Source: Lentibacillus sediminis
GTDB lineage: Bacteria; Bacillota; Bacilli; Bacillales; Amphibacillaceae
Reading direction: 5' to 3'
DNA: 64,000 nucleotides
Assembly: GCF_002763455.1 (NCBI RefSeq)
Contig: NZ_NIXK01000002.1
Location: forward strand, 534,623-598,622
The position numbers were made by a program, and so were the translations under genes. Shown here in pieces: positions 1-8,420 of the stretch; within the stretch, counting starts at the first letter, position 1; every line of letters starts with the position of its first letter. The notes below the pieces were generated by a model. It was not told the DNA's origin. It was given only the letters and a program-made list of their open reading frames with translations, and made no database searches.

Positions 1-36
1 AAAGCAGGCTGACAGTTGTGCGTCAATCCTGCTTTT
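1..36 (-). terminator. Terminator-like hairpin after the FbpB-like gene
   Basis: An 8-bp stem (positions 1-8 pair with 28-35) starts a few bases past the stop codon of the small minus-strand gene and includes that stop in its loop. The run of T expected on the minus strand would lie outside the window, so only the stem can be seen. Confidence 0.6.
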
Positions 37-163
37 CTTCTGCTTTTTCCGATTGTTTCTTTTCCAAGTTCAGTTCAAGCTGGGAAATTTCCTTTTCGTC
101 TCTGAGCAGTTCCTGTTTGTTACGTTCGACAAGCTCGTCAAAATTTAACGATTTTGGTCTCAT
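23..163 (-). CDS. FbpB-like small basic protein, 46 aa
   Basis: The start ATG sits 7 nt after an AAAGGAG ribosome site. The product is short, charged and probably helical, beginning MRPKSLNFDEL and running through VERNKQELL, the pattern of the FbpB family of Bacillaceae. In B. subtilis the Fbp proteins are Fur-regulated partners of the iron-sparing sRNA FsrA. I see no convincing Fur box upstream here, so iron control is not shown. The match rests on sequence pattern and length only. Confidence 0.7.
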   Translation of the reverse strand: MRPKSLNFDELVERNKQELLRDEKEISQLELNLEKKQSEKAEEKQD

Positions 164-192
164 ATGATACACTCCTTTTATACTTCTTTTTT

Positions 193-201
193 ATTATAGC
201 A
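193..201 (-). promoter_or_regulatory. Extended -10 promoter for the FbpB-like gene
   Basis: On the minus strand TGC is followed directly by TATAAT, a TGn extended -10 box about 30 nt upstream of the start codon. No good -35 box lies at 16-18 nt spacing, which is usual for this promoter class. Confidence 0.5.
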
Positions 202-269
202 CTATTTTGCAGATTTACCTATCAAAATTATTTGAACATTTTTTAACAATTGTATTTGGAGGCCAATAA

Positions 270-1439
270 ATGGAACATTTCATCAACCCGCTTGTGAAAG
301 ATATTGAGATATCGGGGATTCGTAAATTTTTTAATATGGTGGCAGAAGAACAGGAAGGAGATATTATTTCTCTGACAATCGGACAGCCCGACTTCCATAC
401 ACCAGAGTATATCAAGCAAGCAGCCGTCGAAGCTCTTGCCCGCAATAAAACCACATATACACCCAATGCAGGAATTATCGAACTGCGCAAAGCCATTTCA
501 TCCTTTAATGAAACAAATTATGCGATAAGTTATGATCCTGGTGAGGAAATTATTGTGACCACCGGAGCCTCCCAGGCCATCGACATTACATTCCGGACCA
601 TTTTACTCCCTGGTGATGAAGTGATTTTGCCAGGACCGGTTTATCCTGGTTATGAACCGCTGATCCGCCTCGCTGGTGCAACCCCGGTGTATGCAGATAC
701 CACTGGCACCGGATTTAAACTGACAGCAGAAGTTCTCAAAGGCATGATAACGGACAAAACTAAATGTGTCGTTCTACCCTACCCTTCCAATCCGACCGGA
801 GCATCATTTTCCGCTGCCGAGCTGAACGAGCTTGCTGCTGTCATCAGAAACAACGATCTTTTGGTACTGGCAGATGAAATTTACAGTGAGCTGGTATTTG
901 ACGGAAAGCATGTTTCGATTGCTTCTTTGGAGAGAATGAAAGAAAGAACGATTGTCGTAAATGGGGTTTCGAAATCTCATGCCATGACCGGATTCCGAAT
1001 TGGCTATACCCTTGCTCCAAAATGGTTGTCGAGACATATGGTCAAAGTGCATCAGTATAATGTATCCTGCGCATCCTCCGTGAGTCAGTATGCGGCATTG
1101 GAAGCACTAAGGGCCGGATCTGAGGCTACCTGGAAAATGCGGGAAGCATATCGTAAAAGACGGGATTTCGTCTACAGCCGGCTGAGCGAAATTGGCTTCA
1201 CGGTTAATCAGCCGGATGGGGCTTTTTATTTCTTTCCGAAATTTCCCGTGAAGGAAATGACATCATTTCAACTGGGACTTGAACTGGTGAAGAAGGGTAA
1301 GGTTGCTCTTGTGCCCGGGAGCAGTTTTTCCTCTCTGGGAGAAGGATTTATGCGTCTTTCATACGCTTATGACCCTGAGACATTGACAGAAGGCTTGAAT
1401 CGTCTGGAAACATTTATGCAGAAGGAAAAACTGCGGTAG
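270..1439 (+). CDS. patA: PLP-dependent aminotransferase A
   Basis: This 389-aa fold-type I aminotransferase transfers amino groups to 2-oxoacids in the cytoplasm. The B. subtilis homologue PatA is linked to lysine/diaminopimelate metabolism. Class I/II landmarks are the substrate loop TIGQPDF (36-42), NPTG (174-177), D202 and Y205 contacting the cofactor, and the Schiff-base lysine K235 in SKSHAMTG. The start follows a GGAGG box. Length and motif spacing are normal for the family. The gene stands alone, divergent from the FbpB-like gene; substrate range cannot be read from sequence. Confidence 0.9.
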   Translation: MEHFINPLVKDIEISGIRKFFNMVAEEQEGDIISLTIGQPDFHTPEYIKQAAVEALARNKTTYTPNAGIIELRKAISSFNETNYAISYDPGEEIIVTTGASQAIDITFRTILLPGDEVILPGPVYPGYEPLIRLAGATPVYADTTGTGFKLTAEVLKGMITDKTKCVVLPYPSNPTGASFSAAELNELAAVIRNNDLLVLADEIYSELVFDGKHVSIASLERMKERTIVVNGVSKSHAMTGFRIGYTLAPKWLSRHMVKVHQYNVSCASSVSQYAALEALRAGSEATWKMREAYRKRRDFVYSRLSEIGFTVNQPDGAFYFFPKFPVKEMTSFQLGLELVKKGKVALVPGSSFSSLGEGFMRLSYAYDPETLTEGLNRLETFMQKEKLR

Positions 1440-1462
1440 TCGCAGAATATATTTGGATTCGT

Positions 1463-1627
1463 TTATACATTATCCTGTCTTCTGCATTCATAATCATTTA
1501 ACAGCTTGTCCAGTTCCTGGCTGATTTCAATAGATTCTTTGTCAGTAAAACCTTTATCCAAGGCTACTTCCGTCATTTTCTGGCGGAGGAATTCGATTCG
1601 GTTAAGGAGATTATTTGTCGGTCCCAT
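1463..1627 (-). CDS. Spo0E-like aspartyl-phosphate phosphatase, 54 aa
   Basis: Spo0E-family proteins remove phosphate from Spo0A~P and so delay sporulation. The signature SQELDKLLNDY and the N-terminal pattern IEFLRQKM match this two-helix family. I prefer the internal ATG at 1627, preceded by GGGAG 12 nt upstream. The in-frame ATG at 1654 has no ribosome site and would add nine residues not typical of the family. The gene is convergent with patA and monocistronic. Target specificity (Spo0A or another regulator) is not known. Confidence 0.8.
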   Translation of the reverse strand: MGPTNNLLNRIEFLRQKMTEVALDKGFTDKESIEISQELDKLLNDYECRRQDNV

Positions 1628-1751
1628 CAGATAAGAATGCTCCCTTTCTTCCATTTATTTTAATGTAGCACAACTGTTCAGATAAATACAACTTACATCT
1701 TTATTGCATGGGAATTTCATGAAAAATTCACTCGTCTCCACACTCTCACTG

Positions 1752-1760
1752 TGCTATTAT
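1752..1760 (+). promoter_or_regulatory. Extended -10 promoter for signal peptidase
   Basis: TGC followed by TATTAT forms an extended -10 box. Transcription from here would start near 1767, downstream of the first in-frame ATG at 1704. This supports the internal TTG start of the signal peptidase. Confidence 0.45.
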
Positions 1761-1796
1761 AGTAGTGGATTGACTTTAGGAAAGGATGGATTGCCA

Positions 1797-2321
1797 TTGG
1801 CTGAAACAAAAAAGAAAAATGAATGGTGGGAATGGGGAAAATCAATCCTCCTTGCTTTACTGATTGCTTATTTTCTGCATACGTTTATTTTTGCCACTTC
1901 CATCGTTGAAGGGGAAAGCATGGCACCTACCCTGGAAGATGGCGAACGGGTGCTGTTCAACAAAATTGTCTATCTGGTCGATGAGCCCGAGCGTGGCGAT
2001 ATCGTCATTATTCAGCGTCAAAATAAAAATTATGTAAAACGGGTTATTGGACTGCCAGGAGAAACGATTAGCGTAAATGACAATGATTTATATATTGATG
2101 GAGAAAAATACAGACAGCCTTTCTTAAGTGAAGAGGTGCTTAAAGATACCGGCCGGCTTGGTACGATTGACATTCCGGAGGGAAGCTATTTTGTCATGGG
2201 GGATAACCGCGGCATCAGCAAAGACAGTCGAAACGGTCTTGGTTTTATCCAGGGTGAAAATATTATCGGAAAATCGGAATTTGTCATTTATCCATTTGAT
2301 GAATGGACGAAGACAGAATAG
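1797..2321 (+). CDS. lepB: Type I signal peptidase
   Basis: This 174-aa membrane protease (Sip/LepB family) cuts signal peptides from exported proteins. One N-terminal membrane segment (about 14-33) is followed by the catalytic Ser41 in GESMAPTL, Lys81 in YVKRVIGLPGE and the MGDNR box near the C-terminus. The TTG at 1797 lies 10 nt after AAAGGA; the TTG at 1791 is an alternative. A longer frame from 1704 would start upstream of the likely promoter and adds a non-family N-terminus. It is single-copy in this window and ends at a clear terminator. Confidence 0.9.
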   Translation: MAETKKKNEWWEWGKSILLALLIAYFLHTFIFATSIVEGESMAPTLEDGERVLFNKIVYLVDEPERGDIVIIQRQNKNYVKRVIGLPGETISVNDNDLYIDGEKYRQPFLSEEVLKDTGRLGTIDIPEGSYFVMGDNRGISKDSRNGLGFIQGENIIGKSEFVIYPFDEWTKTE

Positions 2322-2352
2322 GAGGCCAGGCATTCGCCTGACCTCTTTTTTT
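2322..2352 (+). terminator. Terminator after signal peptidase
   Basis: A 10-bp stem with one mismatch (2322-2331 with 2336-2345) and an ATTC loop is followed by seven T. The stop codon of the tiny minus-strand gene at 2351-2428 overlaps its T tract. Confidence 0.85.
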
Positions 2353-2428
2353 ATTCGTTATCGAACAGGCAGTAGCCGATATTTAACGCGAGAAGTCCAA
2401 AACAGATGGCACCAAAAATAATTTCCAT
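2351..2428 (-). CDS. Possible hydrophobic micro-protein, 25 aa
   Basis: ATG follows AAAGGGGTG by 8 nt and opens a 25-codon frame whose product is one hydrophobic stretch (MEIIFGAICFGLLALNIG) with a short acidic tail (FDNE). It could be a small single-span membrane protein. The strong ribosome site and membrane-like composition support it. The short length and absence of a recognised family leave it uncertain. Confidence 0.4.
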   Translation of the reverse strand: MEIIFGAICFGLLALNIGYCLFDNE

Positions 2429-2580
2429 TAATCGCACCCCTTTCCAGTATGTAAAAGACAAATTGAACGATGACAAATAATCATATACTTTTACCTATCA
2501 TATCAATTTTTCTCCCCTAAATAAAGTAAAAATATGTTAAACTGTTGAGGTAAATACCAAGACAATAGGCGGGTGAGGAT

Positions 2581-3741
2581 ATGCGGCACTGTCCATATTG
2601 TGGAACAATGATCAATGAAGATGAACAATACTGCATAAAATGCGGCAAAGCCCTGCCGAATGATATAGATGAACGTTTGGACGGGACTAGGAGATTCAAC
2701 AAATTCTGGTATCTCCCCTTGTCCGTACTCTTCCTAGTTATCCTCTCTTCCGGGATATTTTATGTATGGCTGGACTCGAGGAGTGCCAAAGCCGAGGAAT
2801 TATACTATCAGGGAGCGGACCTGCTCATGCAGCAGGATTATGAGGCTGCCGGTGATTTATTCGCTGAGGCTGTTGATCGTAATGGGAACTTCACCCAAGC
2901 AAACGTAGCCAGTGAATTCATGAAAAAGACCTTACAAGTGCAGCAAACGCTTGAAAAAGCTGCGGAATTGTCCCGCGAGAAAGAATTCCAGGAAGCTCTA
3001 TCTATGATCAACACGGCAGAGAACAGCCTGAAGAATTATAACGGGACAGCCGTCAACCAGCTGATTGACGTCATTGTCAGTCAGCGTGAGACAATAAAGG
3101 TCGCTCAGCTAAAATCTATCCTGCGAGAGGAGCCTGGGATTGATCAATTGAAGCGGTTGTTATGGGAAGCGGATGAACTAAATCATCAGGAAGCGGAAGG
3201 CATTACGGAATCTATCCGCAATCAGATTATTGATTACTCTTTTTCCAAAGCAAGCGCCCAGCTGAACAACAAACATTTCAACGACGCCCGGCTGCTTGTG
3301 GAAGATGGATTGAAATATGCTCCGAATTCCGAGAAGCTGACCAGTCTGCAAACAACTGTGGAGAAAGAACAGACCGCGTTTGAAACGGCCCAGCAGCAGC
3401 GGATAGAACAGGCTGTCAATGCAGCAGCTCAAGATCACCAATTAAATGAAACGGATGCGATTGAACTGCTCTCTGCAGAAGTCGAACAAAATGAGCAGGG
3501 AAATTTTGCAGTAGAGGGCGAAGTGAAAAGTGTCGCAACCATTCCCGTCCATTCTATATTGGTCGAGTATTCGCTGCTTAATGATAATGACACGGAAGTT
3601 TTATCCAATGAAGTCTATGTCTATCCAGATAAGCTCTATCCGGATGAAAACGGGGAATTTGAATTTACCCATTTTGATATCAGTGAAGAGACGAAAGGTT
3701 TACAAGTGGAAATCGACAAAGTCACCTGGTATACCGAATGA
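2581..3741 (+). CDS. Zinc-ribbon membrane protein with helical repeat region
   Basis: The 386-aa product begins with a zinc ribbon (Cys4, Cys7, Cys18, Cys21), then one membrane span (about 42-64). A long Glu/Gln-rich helical region (about 70-285) resembles tetratricopeptide-type repeats. A beta-rich C-terminal domain carries EGEVKSVATIPV, like FxLYD domains. With the zinc ribbon inside, the long region would lie outside the membrane. It is followed after 42 nt by an HtrA-like membrane protease in the same direction, suggesting a shared cell-surface role. I do not recognise a characterised homologue. Confidence 0.75.
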   Translation: MRHCPYCGTMINEDEQYCIKCGKALPNDIDERLDGTRRFNKFWYLPLSVLFLVILSSGIFYVWLDSRSAKAEELYYQGADLLMQQDYEAAGDLFAEAVDRNGNFTQANVASEFMKKTLQVQQTLEKAAELSREKEFQEALSMINTAENSLKNYNGTAVNQLIDVIVSQRETIKVAQLKSILREEPGIDQLKRLLWEADELNHQEAEGITESIRNQIIDYSFSKASAQLNNKHFNDARLLVEDGLKYAPNSEKLTSLQTTVEKEQTAFETAQQQRIEQAVNAAAQDHQLNETDAIELLSAEVEQNEQGNFAVEGEVKSVATIPVHSILVEYSLLNDNDTEVLSNEVYVYPDKLYPDENGEFEFTHFDISEETKGLQVEIDKVTWYTE

Positions 3742-3783
3742 TTTTCGGCTGACCACTTAATTCAGCAAGCGGGGTGAAAATCC

Positions 3784-4938
3784 ATGCATAAAAAACGGCT
3801 CCCCATCATAATCAGTGCATCAGTACTGATCATTGGGGTGGTGCTGTGTGTTCTTTTCTATGAACACTGGCAAAAGCAGGAGCTGGCAGTAAGCGATCCT
3901 GTGGTTAACCGGGTGAGCACCGAGGGACAGCAGCTTGATCTGCAATCGATTATTTATGAAGCAGAAAAGAACGTTGTCCAGGTCGAAGGTCAGACCGTTT
4001 CCTCCACCATAACGGGATCAGGATTTATCTATAATGAAAAAGGCGATATCATCACAAATGCGCATGTCATCCAGGATGCAGAAGTCATTTATGTCCGTAC
4101 AGCTGATGCGCGCATTTATCCTGCAGCCGTTGTCGGAATTGGTGAAACCACGGATGTTGCAGTGATCCGTGTGCCGGAGCTTGCGGGAGAAAGTTACTCC
4201 CCTGTCGCCAGAGACGCGCCCGCAGAAATTGGTGAGGAAGTCATGGCGCTCGGAAGCCCGCATGGATTTCAAAGCACGGTAACACTTGGAATTATTTCCG
4301 GCACCGAAAGGAATTTCACCCTGAATGGCTATACCTATTCCAATGCCTATCAAATCTCGGCACCGATCACGCACGGAAACAGCGGTGGGCCATTGATTAA
4401 TCGAAGTACAGGTAAAGTGATTGGCATTAATTCCGTGGGAACAGAAGACGGCACGATTGGTTTCAGCATCCCGATTCGAGAAGTGATTGAACAAATTGAG
4501 AAATGGTCCAATGAGGCGCAAAATGAACAGCTCGAATTCGCCAGTGCTGAGGATATTATTGATACCAATAATCCGGAGGCCTTCCTGCTTGATGCTGAAT
4601 ATCTGGTCGAATATTTTATGGAGAGTATCGAGATTCGAGATTATCTTAATGCCTACACATTAATGGGCAGTTCTATGCAGGATGAGGTGTCCTATTCCGA
4701 TTTCCGTGACCGCTACATTCACATAGTCGATCTGGAGTTTTCCAACCTCACCAGCAGCGTTACCGAGGATAATCGGATTCAGATTACCCTGAATACAACA
4801 GCGGAGCTAAAGGAAAAAGAAGCCGAAGAAACGGAGAACGAAACAGAAACTGTTAAAGAGAGCTATACCTATACATTTATCGTCGCCCATGAAAATGATC
4901 AGCTGCGGATTCTGCAGACAGACAGAAGTACTAAGTAA
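3784..4938 (+). CDS. HtrA/DegP-like membrane-anchored serine protease without PDZ
   Basis: This 384-aa protein has an N-terminal membrane anchor (about 7-26) and a trypsin-like S1C domain with the complete triad: His94 in TNAHVI, Asp124 in TTDVAVI and Ser200 in HGNSGGPL. No PDZ domain follows. Instead residues about 265-375 look like an NTF2-like domain (YFMESIEIRDYLNAYTLM). Such proteins act on misfolded or surface proteins in Gram-positives. It probably shares a transcript with the zinc-ribbon protein upstream and ends at a strong shared terminator. Confidence 0.85.
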   Translation: MHKKRLPIIISASVLIIGVVLCVLFYEHWQKQELAVSDPVVNRVSTEGQQLDLQSIIYEAEKNVVQVEGQTVSSTITGSGFIYNEKGDIITNAHVIQDAEVIYVRTADARIYPAAVVGIGETTDVAVIRVPELAGESYSPVARDAPAEIGEEVMALGSPHGFQSTVTLGIISGTERNFTLNGYTYSNAYQISAPITHGNSGGPLINRSTGKVIGINSVGTEDGTIGFSIPIREVIEQIEKWSNEAQNEQLEFASAEDIIDTNNPEAFLLDAEYLVEYFMESIEIRDYLNAYTLMGSSMQDEVSYSDFRDRYIHIVDLEFSNLTSSVTEDNRIQITLNTTAELKEKEAEETENETETVKESYTYTFIVAHENDQLRILQTDRSTK

Positions 4939-4942
4939 TAAT

Positions 4943-4984
4943 AAATCGCCTCCCTTCTATACCAGTGAAGGGAGGCGATTTTTT
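4943..4984 (+). terminator. Bidirectional terminator
   Basis: A 14-bp GC-rich stem with A on one side and six T on the other lies between two convergent genes, so it can end transcription from both. Confidence 0.9.
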
Positions 4985-4986
4985 GA

Positions 4987-6360
4987 TTATCCAATAATCA
5001 TTTTTTCTTTCGGATAATGATAGTTGCCGCTTTTCTTATCGGTTTTAAAAATCAGCAGAAATGGGATGATGCCGATTCTCCCAATAAACATAAGCAGCAT
5101 GAGAACAATCTTGCTGAAAGTGCTTAACTCCGCGGTGATCCCCAGCGAGAGACCAACTGTCCCGAACGCCGAGGTCACCTCAAACAAAATCTGCGTCAGC
5201 GAAAACGGCTCTGTAATCGAAATAACCAGCATAGAAGAGAAAATAAGCACAATAGCCATCAGCATCACGGTGACTGCTTTCAGCAAATCTTCTTCATAGA
5301 CTTCCCGGTGGAAAATCCGTATGCTCCGTTTTCCCCTCGCATATGTAATGATGAAAATGACCACGAGTGCAAACGTAGTCGTACGAATCCCTCCTCCTGC
5401 ACTGCTTGGGGAGGCGCCGATAAACATTAAAAGGGACATGAACAAATGATTGGCTTCGGTCAGCTGGCTCACATCCATGGTGGATAAACCGCCGCTTCTC
5501 GTTGTCACGGACTGAAACATGGAATAAAAAAAGGCCTCATGCCAGGATTTCCCAGCAAAAAAATTCGCCGCATCCAGCAAATATATAAATAATGCTCCAA
5601 CAAAAATCAATACAGCAAATGTAAACGTGGTTACTTTGGCAAACAAACTGAATCGTATTTTTGTCCGTTTTTCGTTCCTGGCAAAAATATATTCTTTTAC
5701 TTCGATCAATACCGGAAACCCAATTGCTCCAAAAATGATCAGAATCATATTAATAAACTGCACGAAGTAATCATGACGAAACGGCTCCAGAGACTCACCC
5801 GTAATGTCAAACCCGCCATTGGTTGTTGCACTGATCGATCCAAAGAATCCGTGCAGATATGCCTGGGAAGCAGTCGGAAAATATTGAAGAAAATAGGTGC
5901 CGAGAATCAGAAAGCCGATCAATTCAATCGTCAAAAGCACATAGACAAGCTGTTTGATTAACCGAACCATTCCCTCAAAACTGGTCTGATTCTGGTCTGT
6001 CATAATCAGCCGGCGTTCCTTTAACCCGATTTTCTTTCCCAGCAAGAGCCAGACAAAGGTGCCAATCGCCATCACACCGACTGCTCCAAGCTGCATAATC
6101 AGCGCCAGGCAGATGATTCCGACAGTGCTTAATGTATCGGCAATGGTTATGGTGGAGAGCCCGGTAACACTCAGAGCACTGACTGCGGTAAACAGTTTAT
6201 CAATAAAGGCGACCTCCACCCCGCTCTGGTAAATCATAGGAAGAGACAGGATGATCGTGGAGGCAACCACCGCAAAAAAATAAAAAATCAATAATAACTT
6301 AAAAGGCGACAATCGGTTGATCCACTTGAAAAGTGGACGGTGATATTGGTTTCCTGCCAT
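4987..6360 (-). CDS. Ktr/Trk-family potassium uptake subunit
   Basis: This 457-aa integral membrane protein belongs to the TrkH/KtrB family of K+ channels, which work with a cytoplasmic gating ring (KtrA/KtrC). Four pore-loop filter signatures are visible in order: SVTGLS, ATTNGGFD, TTRSGGLST and SAFGTVGLS, each with the key glycine. Length fits KtrB/KtrD. No ktrA-like gene is adjacent, as for orphan KtrD in B. subtilis. Its presence fits osmoadaptation in a salt-tolerant cell. The start follows AAGGGG. Confidence 0.9.
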   Translation of the reverse strand: MAGNQYHRPLFKWINRLSPFKLLLIFYFFAVVASTIILSLPMIYQSGVEVAFIDKLFTAVSALSVTGLSTITIADTLSTVGIICLALIMQLGAVGVMAIGTFVWLLLGKKIGLKERRLIMTDQNQTSFEGMVRLIKQLVYVLLTIELIGFLILGTYFLQYFPTASQAYLHGFFGSISATTNGGFDITGESLEPFRHDYFVQFINMILIIFGAIGFPVLIEVKEYIFARNEKRTKIRFSLFAKVTTFTFAVLIFVGALFIYLLDAANFFAGKSWHEAFFYSMFQSVTTRSGGLSTMDVSQLTEANHLFMSLLMFIGASPSSAGGGIRTTTFALVVIFIITYARGKRSIRIFHREVYEEDLLKAVTVMLMAIVLIFSSMLVISITEPFSLTQILFEVTSAFGTVGLSLGITAELSTFSKIVLMLLMFIGRIGIIPFLLIFKTDKKSGNYHYPKEKMIIG

Positions 6361-6469
6361 TATTTTTTAACCCCTTAGCCTTAAAAATACATTCACAGTT
6401 TGCACCCGCTCACCCAGAATGGACACCAGATTCCTGTGATTTATTTCTTCTGTATCTGCTTGATCGTGA

Positions 6470-6877
6470 TCAGGTTGCTTCCTTGAATTTTCGCAGCAGT
6501 TCTTCTCCATGATATCCTTCTTCAATCAGCGCAACCAGCCGCTCTTCTATCTGGTTTTTCTGCTGATCGACAATCGTGCCGATAAACAGGACATTGATAT
6601 TGCCGCCAATCTCATTTACGCCGGCAATCGAGGTGATAAATGTTGCAGGTTCATTGCTCTCCTTTGTAATTTTGACCTGTACCAAGATTTCATCATACTC
6701 TTGAAGTGCGGTGAACAGCTCAAGATAGCTGTGCTCCGTATATGCTTCTATCAGCCAGGTGTTATCCTCATCTTCCCTGTTGATGATCAGTCCGTCAATT
6801 AGCGGGATATTATTTTGCACCACTTCTTCCTCTTTTTGCTCGATCAAATCCAAAGCGACCAGTTTAAATGTTTTCAT
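6470..6877 (-). CDS. ywpF: YwpF-family protein
   Basis: The 135-aa product starts MKTFKLVALDL and contains NIPLIDGLIINRED and PATFITSI, which I recognise from B. subtilis YwpF, a Bacillaceae protein without assigned biochemical role. The ATG at 6877 is chosen because AGGAGGGAT lies 3-4 nt further upstream. The in-frame extension to 6955 is Arg/Gln-rich and not family-like. It is co-directional with the Ktr gene but separated by about 110 nt. Confidence 0.8.
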   Translation of the reverse strand: MKTFKLVALDLIEQKEEEVVQNNIPLIDGLIINREDEDNTWLIEAYTEHSYLELFTALQEYDEILVQVKITKESNEPATFITSIAGVNEIGGNINVLFIGTIVDQQKNQIEERLVALIEEGYHGEELLRKFKEAT

Positions 6878-7106
6878 ACTATCCCTCCTGCTATCTCTCT
6901 GTCCATTTCTCTGTTTTTGGTTTCTTTCCCTTGAGTTTACCAAAAAACGCGGCAAGTTGATAATGTTTCCTGAAAAAATATGATTTTGCTGACCATCAAA
7001 AAGCGTAACAGTTGGTTTAGAAATATTGCCGTGCTAACATATGGAAAGAGTATCACAGGTGAACGAGCAACTGGAAAGAATACAATAAATAAAGGGGAAA
7101 AAGCAA

Positions 7107-7853
7107 GTGAATCAGACAATTGAAACATTGCTGCATCATCGTTCCATTCGGAAATTCAAGGATCAGCAACTGACAACAGAGCAAATACATACGATCATCC
7201 GCGCTGCTCAGCAGGCGTCAACATCCAGTCATGTCATGGCCTATACCATTATCGGAGTTACCGATCCCTCGCTAAAGTCAGAACTGGCTAAAGTTTCTGG
7301 TCAGCCCTATGTCAAGGAAAATGGCCATCTGTTCGTTTTTTGTGCAGATCTCAAACGCAACCAGCAATTAGGCAGTGCAGAAGAACAAGTAGTTATCCAG
7401 GAAAATATGGAAAGTACAGAGCAATTTATTGTTACAGTAATCGATGCTGCCCTCGCTGCCCAAAATGCAGCAACCGCAGCGGAAGCACTGGGGCTTGGTA
7501 TCTGTTTCCTTGGCAGTCTGCGTAATGACATTCAGCGTGTCAGCAGCCTGTTGAATCTCCCGGACCGCGTGGTTCCGCTTTTCGGACTGGCAGCTGGCTA
7601 TCCTGATCAGCAGCCGGAAATCAAACCTCGCCTCCCGCTCGAAGCAGTATATCACGAAAATACCTATCCATCTCCGGAAAGGCAGCAGCAGCTTATTCAG
7701 GAATTTGATAAAGAGCTTTTAAATTATTATCAGAATCGCTCAAGCAATGCCAGAAAAGCCACATGGTCATCGCAAATGATCGACAAATATAAAAAACCGA
7801 CCCGTCTGGATGTCGGCCCATTTGTGAAAGAGAAACACCTAAACAAACAGTAA
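7107..7853 (+). CDS. nfrA: NfrA-like NAD(P)H-dependent flavin oxidoreductase
   Basis: This 248-aa cytoplasmic FMN enzyme of the nitroreductase superfamily resembles B. subtilis NfrA (FMN reductase). Landmarks are HHRSIRKF (11-18) for FMN phosphate binding, AQQASTSSHV, the glycine-rich EALGLGICFLG and the C-terminal lid ATWSSQM. It starts with GTG 9 nt after AAAGGGG and ends before a strong terminator. NfrA-type enzymes reduce free FMN, nitroaromatics or quinones at NADPH expense. Monocistronic here. Confidence 0.9.
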   Translation: MNQTIETLLHHRSIRKFKDQQLTTEQIHTIIRAAQQASTSSHVMAYTIIGVTDPSLKSELAKVSGQPYVKENGHLFVFCADLKRNQQLGSAEEQVVIQENMESTEQFIVTVIDAALAAQNAATAAEALGLGICFLGSLRNDIQRVSSLLNLPDRVVPLFGLAAGYPDQQPEIKPRLPLEAVYHENTYPSPERQQQLIQEFDKELLNYYQNRSSNARKATWSSQMIDKYKKPTRLDVGPFVKEKHLNKQ

Positions 7854-7863
7854 GCAATCCATC

Positions 7864-7902
7864 AAAACCAGCCCTTTTCTTCTGGAGAGGGCTGGTTTTT
7901 TA
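7864..7902 (+). terminator. Terminator after nfrA
   Basis: An AACCAGCCCT stem pairs with its complement across a short loop and is followed by six T. Confidence 0.9.
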
Positions 7903-8045
7903 TGCTTGTTCATCATTTACCACGAAGATTTCACCTCTTCTCCCCTCTCTATCATGAAAATTTTCAACTGCACAATATGACTTCCTTAAAAACCTCTCCC
8001 TTCCCAGTTGCGGCAGTTTTCCAAAGACAGAAAATAACGTGCTGA

Positions 8046-8075
8046 TGTATATTCTAAAGCAAAAATCGAATGATA
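8046..8075 (+). promoter_or_regulatory. Candidate sigmaG promoter for the spoVA operon
   Basis: TGTATA and AATGATA are separated by 17 nt, close to the forespore sigmaG pattern (-35 GTATA-type, -10 CATACTA-type). It lies about 80 nt upstream of the first DUF1657 gene. This fits known forespore expression of spoVA operons, but the -10 match is only partial. Confidence 0.45.
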
Positions 8076-8157
8076 AGAGGGCAATCCAAAGAAAACTTGG
8101 GTTTATCCAGCCTTAGTTGACTTATCGCATGACCTGCAAACCAAAGGAGGGTGCTTT

Positions 8158-8364
8158 ATGACAGTTGGCAGTCAAGTGAAACAGACGATAGCAGGACTGA
8201 AGAGTGCTCAGGCAAGCTTCGAGCAATTTGCCCTGCAAACGGAAAACAAACAGACGAAGCAAATGTATGAAAATGCTGCACAGCAAACCATGCAAGTTCT
8301 GCAAAGTGTGGAGCCAAGAGTTCAGCAGATCGAGCAGGAAGAACCGCAATACAAAGGCTTTTAA
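8158..8364 (+). CDS. DUF1657 protein, first gene of spoVA2mob-like operon
   Basis: This 68-aa protein begins MTVGSQVKQTI and contains FALQTENKQTKQMYE and EEPQYKGF, the DUF1657 pattern. It is mostly helical with no membrane span. DUF1657 genes flank spoVAC-D-Eb in the spoVA2mob operon, which raises spore heat resistance and slows germination in Bacillus; the role of DUF1657 itself is unknown. It has a strong AAAGGAGGG ribosome site. A paralogue lies at 10744, and a third related segment forms the C-terminus of the DUF421 protein at 10973. Confidence 0.85.
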   Translation: MTVGSQVKQTIAGLKSAQASFEQFALQTENKQTKQMYENAAQQTMQVLQSVEPRVQQIEQEEPQYKGF

Positions 8365-8420
8365 TCACCGGGCTGGTTTTTACCAGCCTCGATTATCTCT
8401 TCTGGAAAAAGGTGAAACAG

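Noticed and set aside
164..269. Fur box for the FbpB-like gene
   Set aside because: Only scattered AT-rich similarity; no 7-1-7 match.
1704..1796. Upstream ATG start for the signal peptidase
   Set aside because: It lies before the likely extended -10 promoter and adds a segment unlike other signal peptidases.
4018..4521. Long antisense frame over the HtrA-like gene, and similar frames over spoVAD, aconitase, pckA and glutamate dehydrogenase
   Set aside because: They mirror the codon pattern of the sense gene, have no ribosome sites and no recognisable domains.
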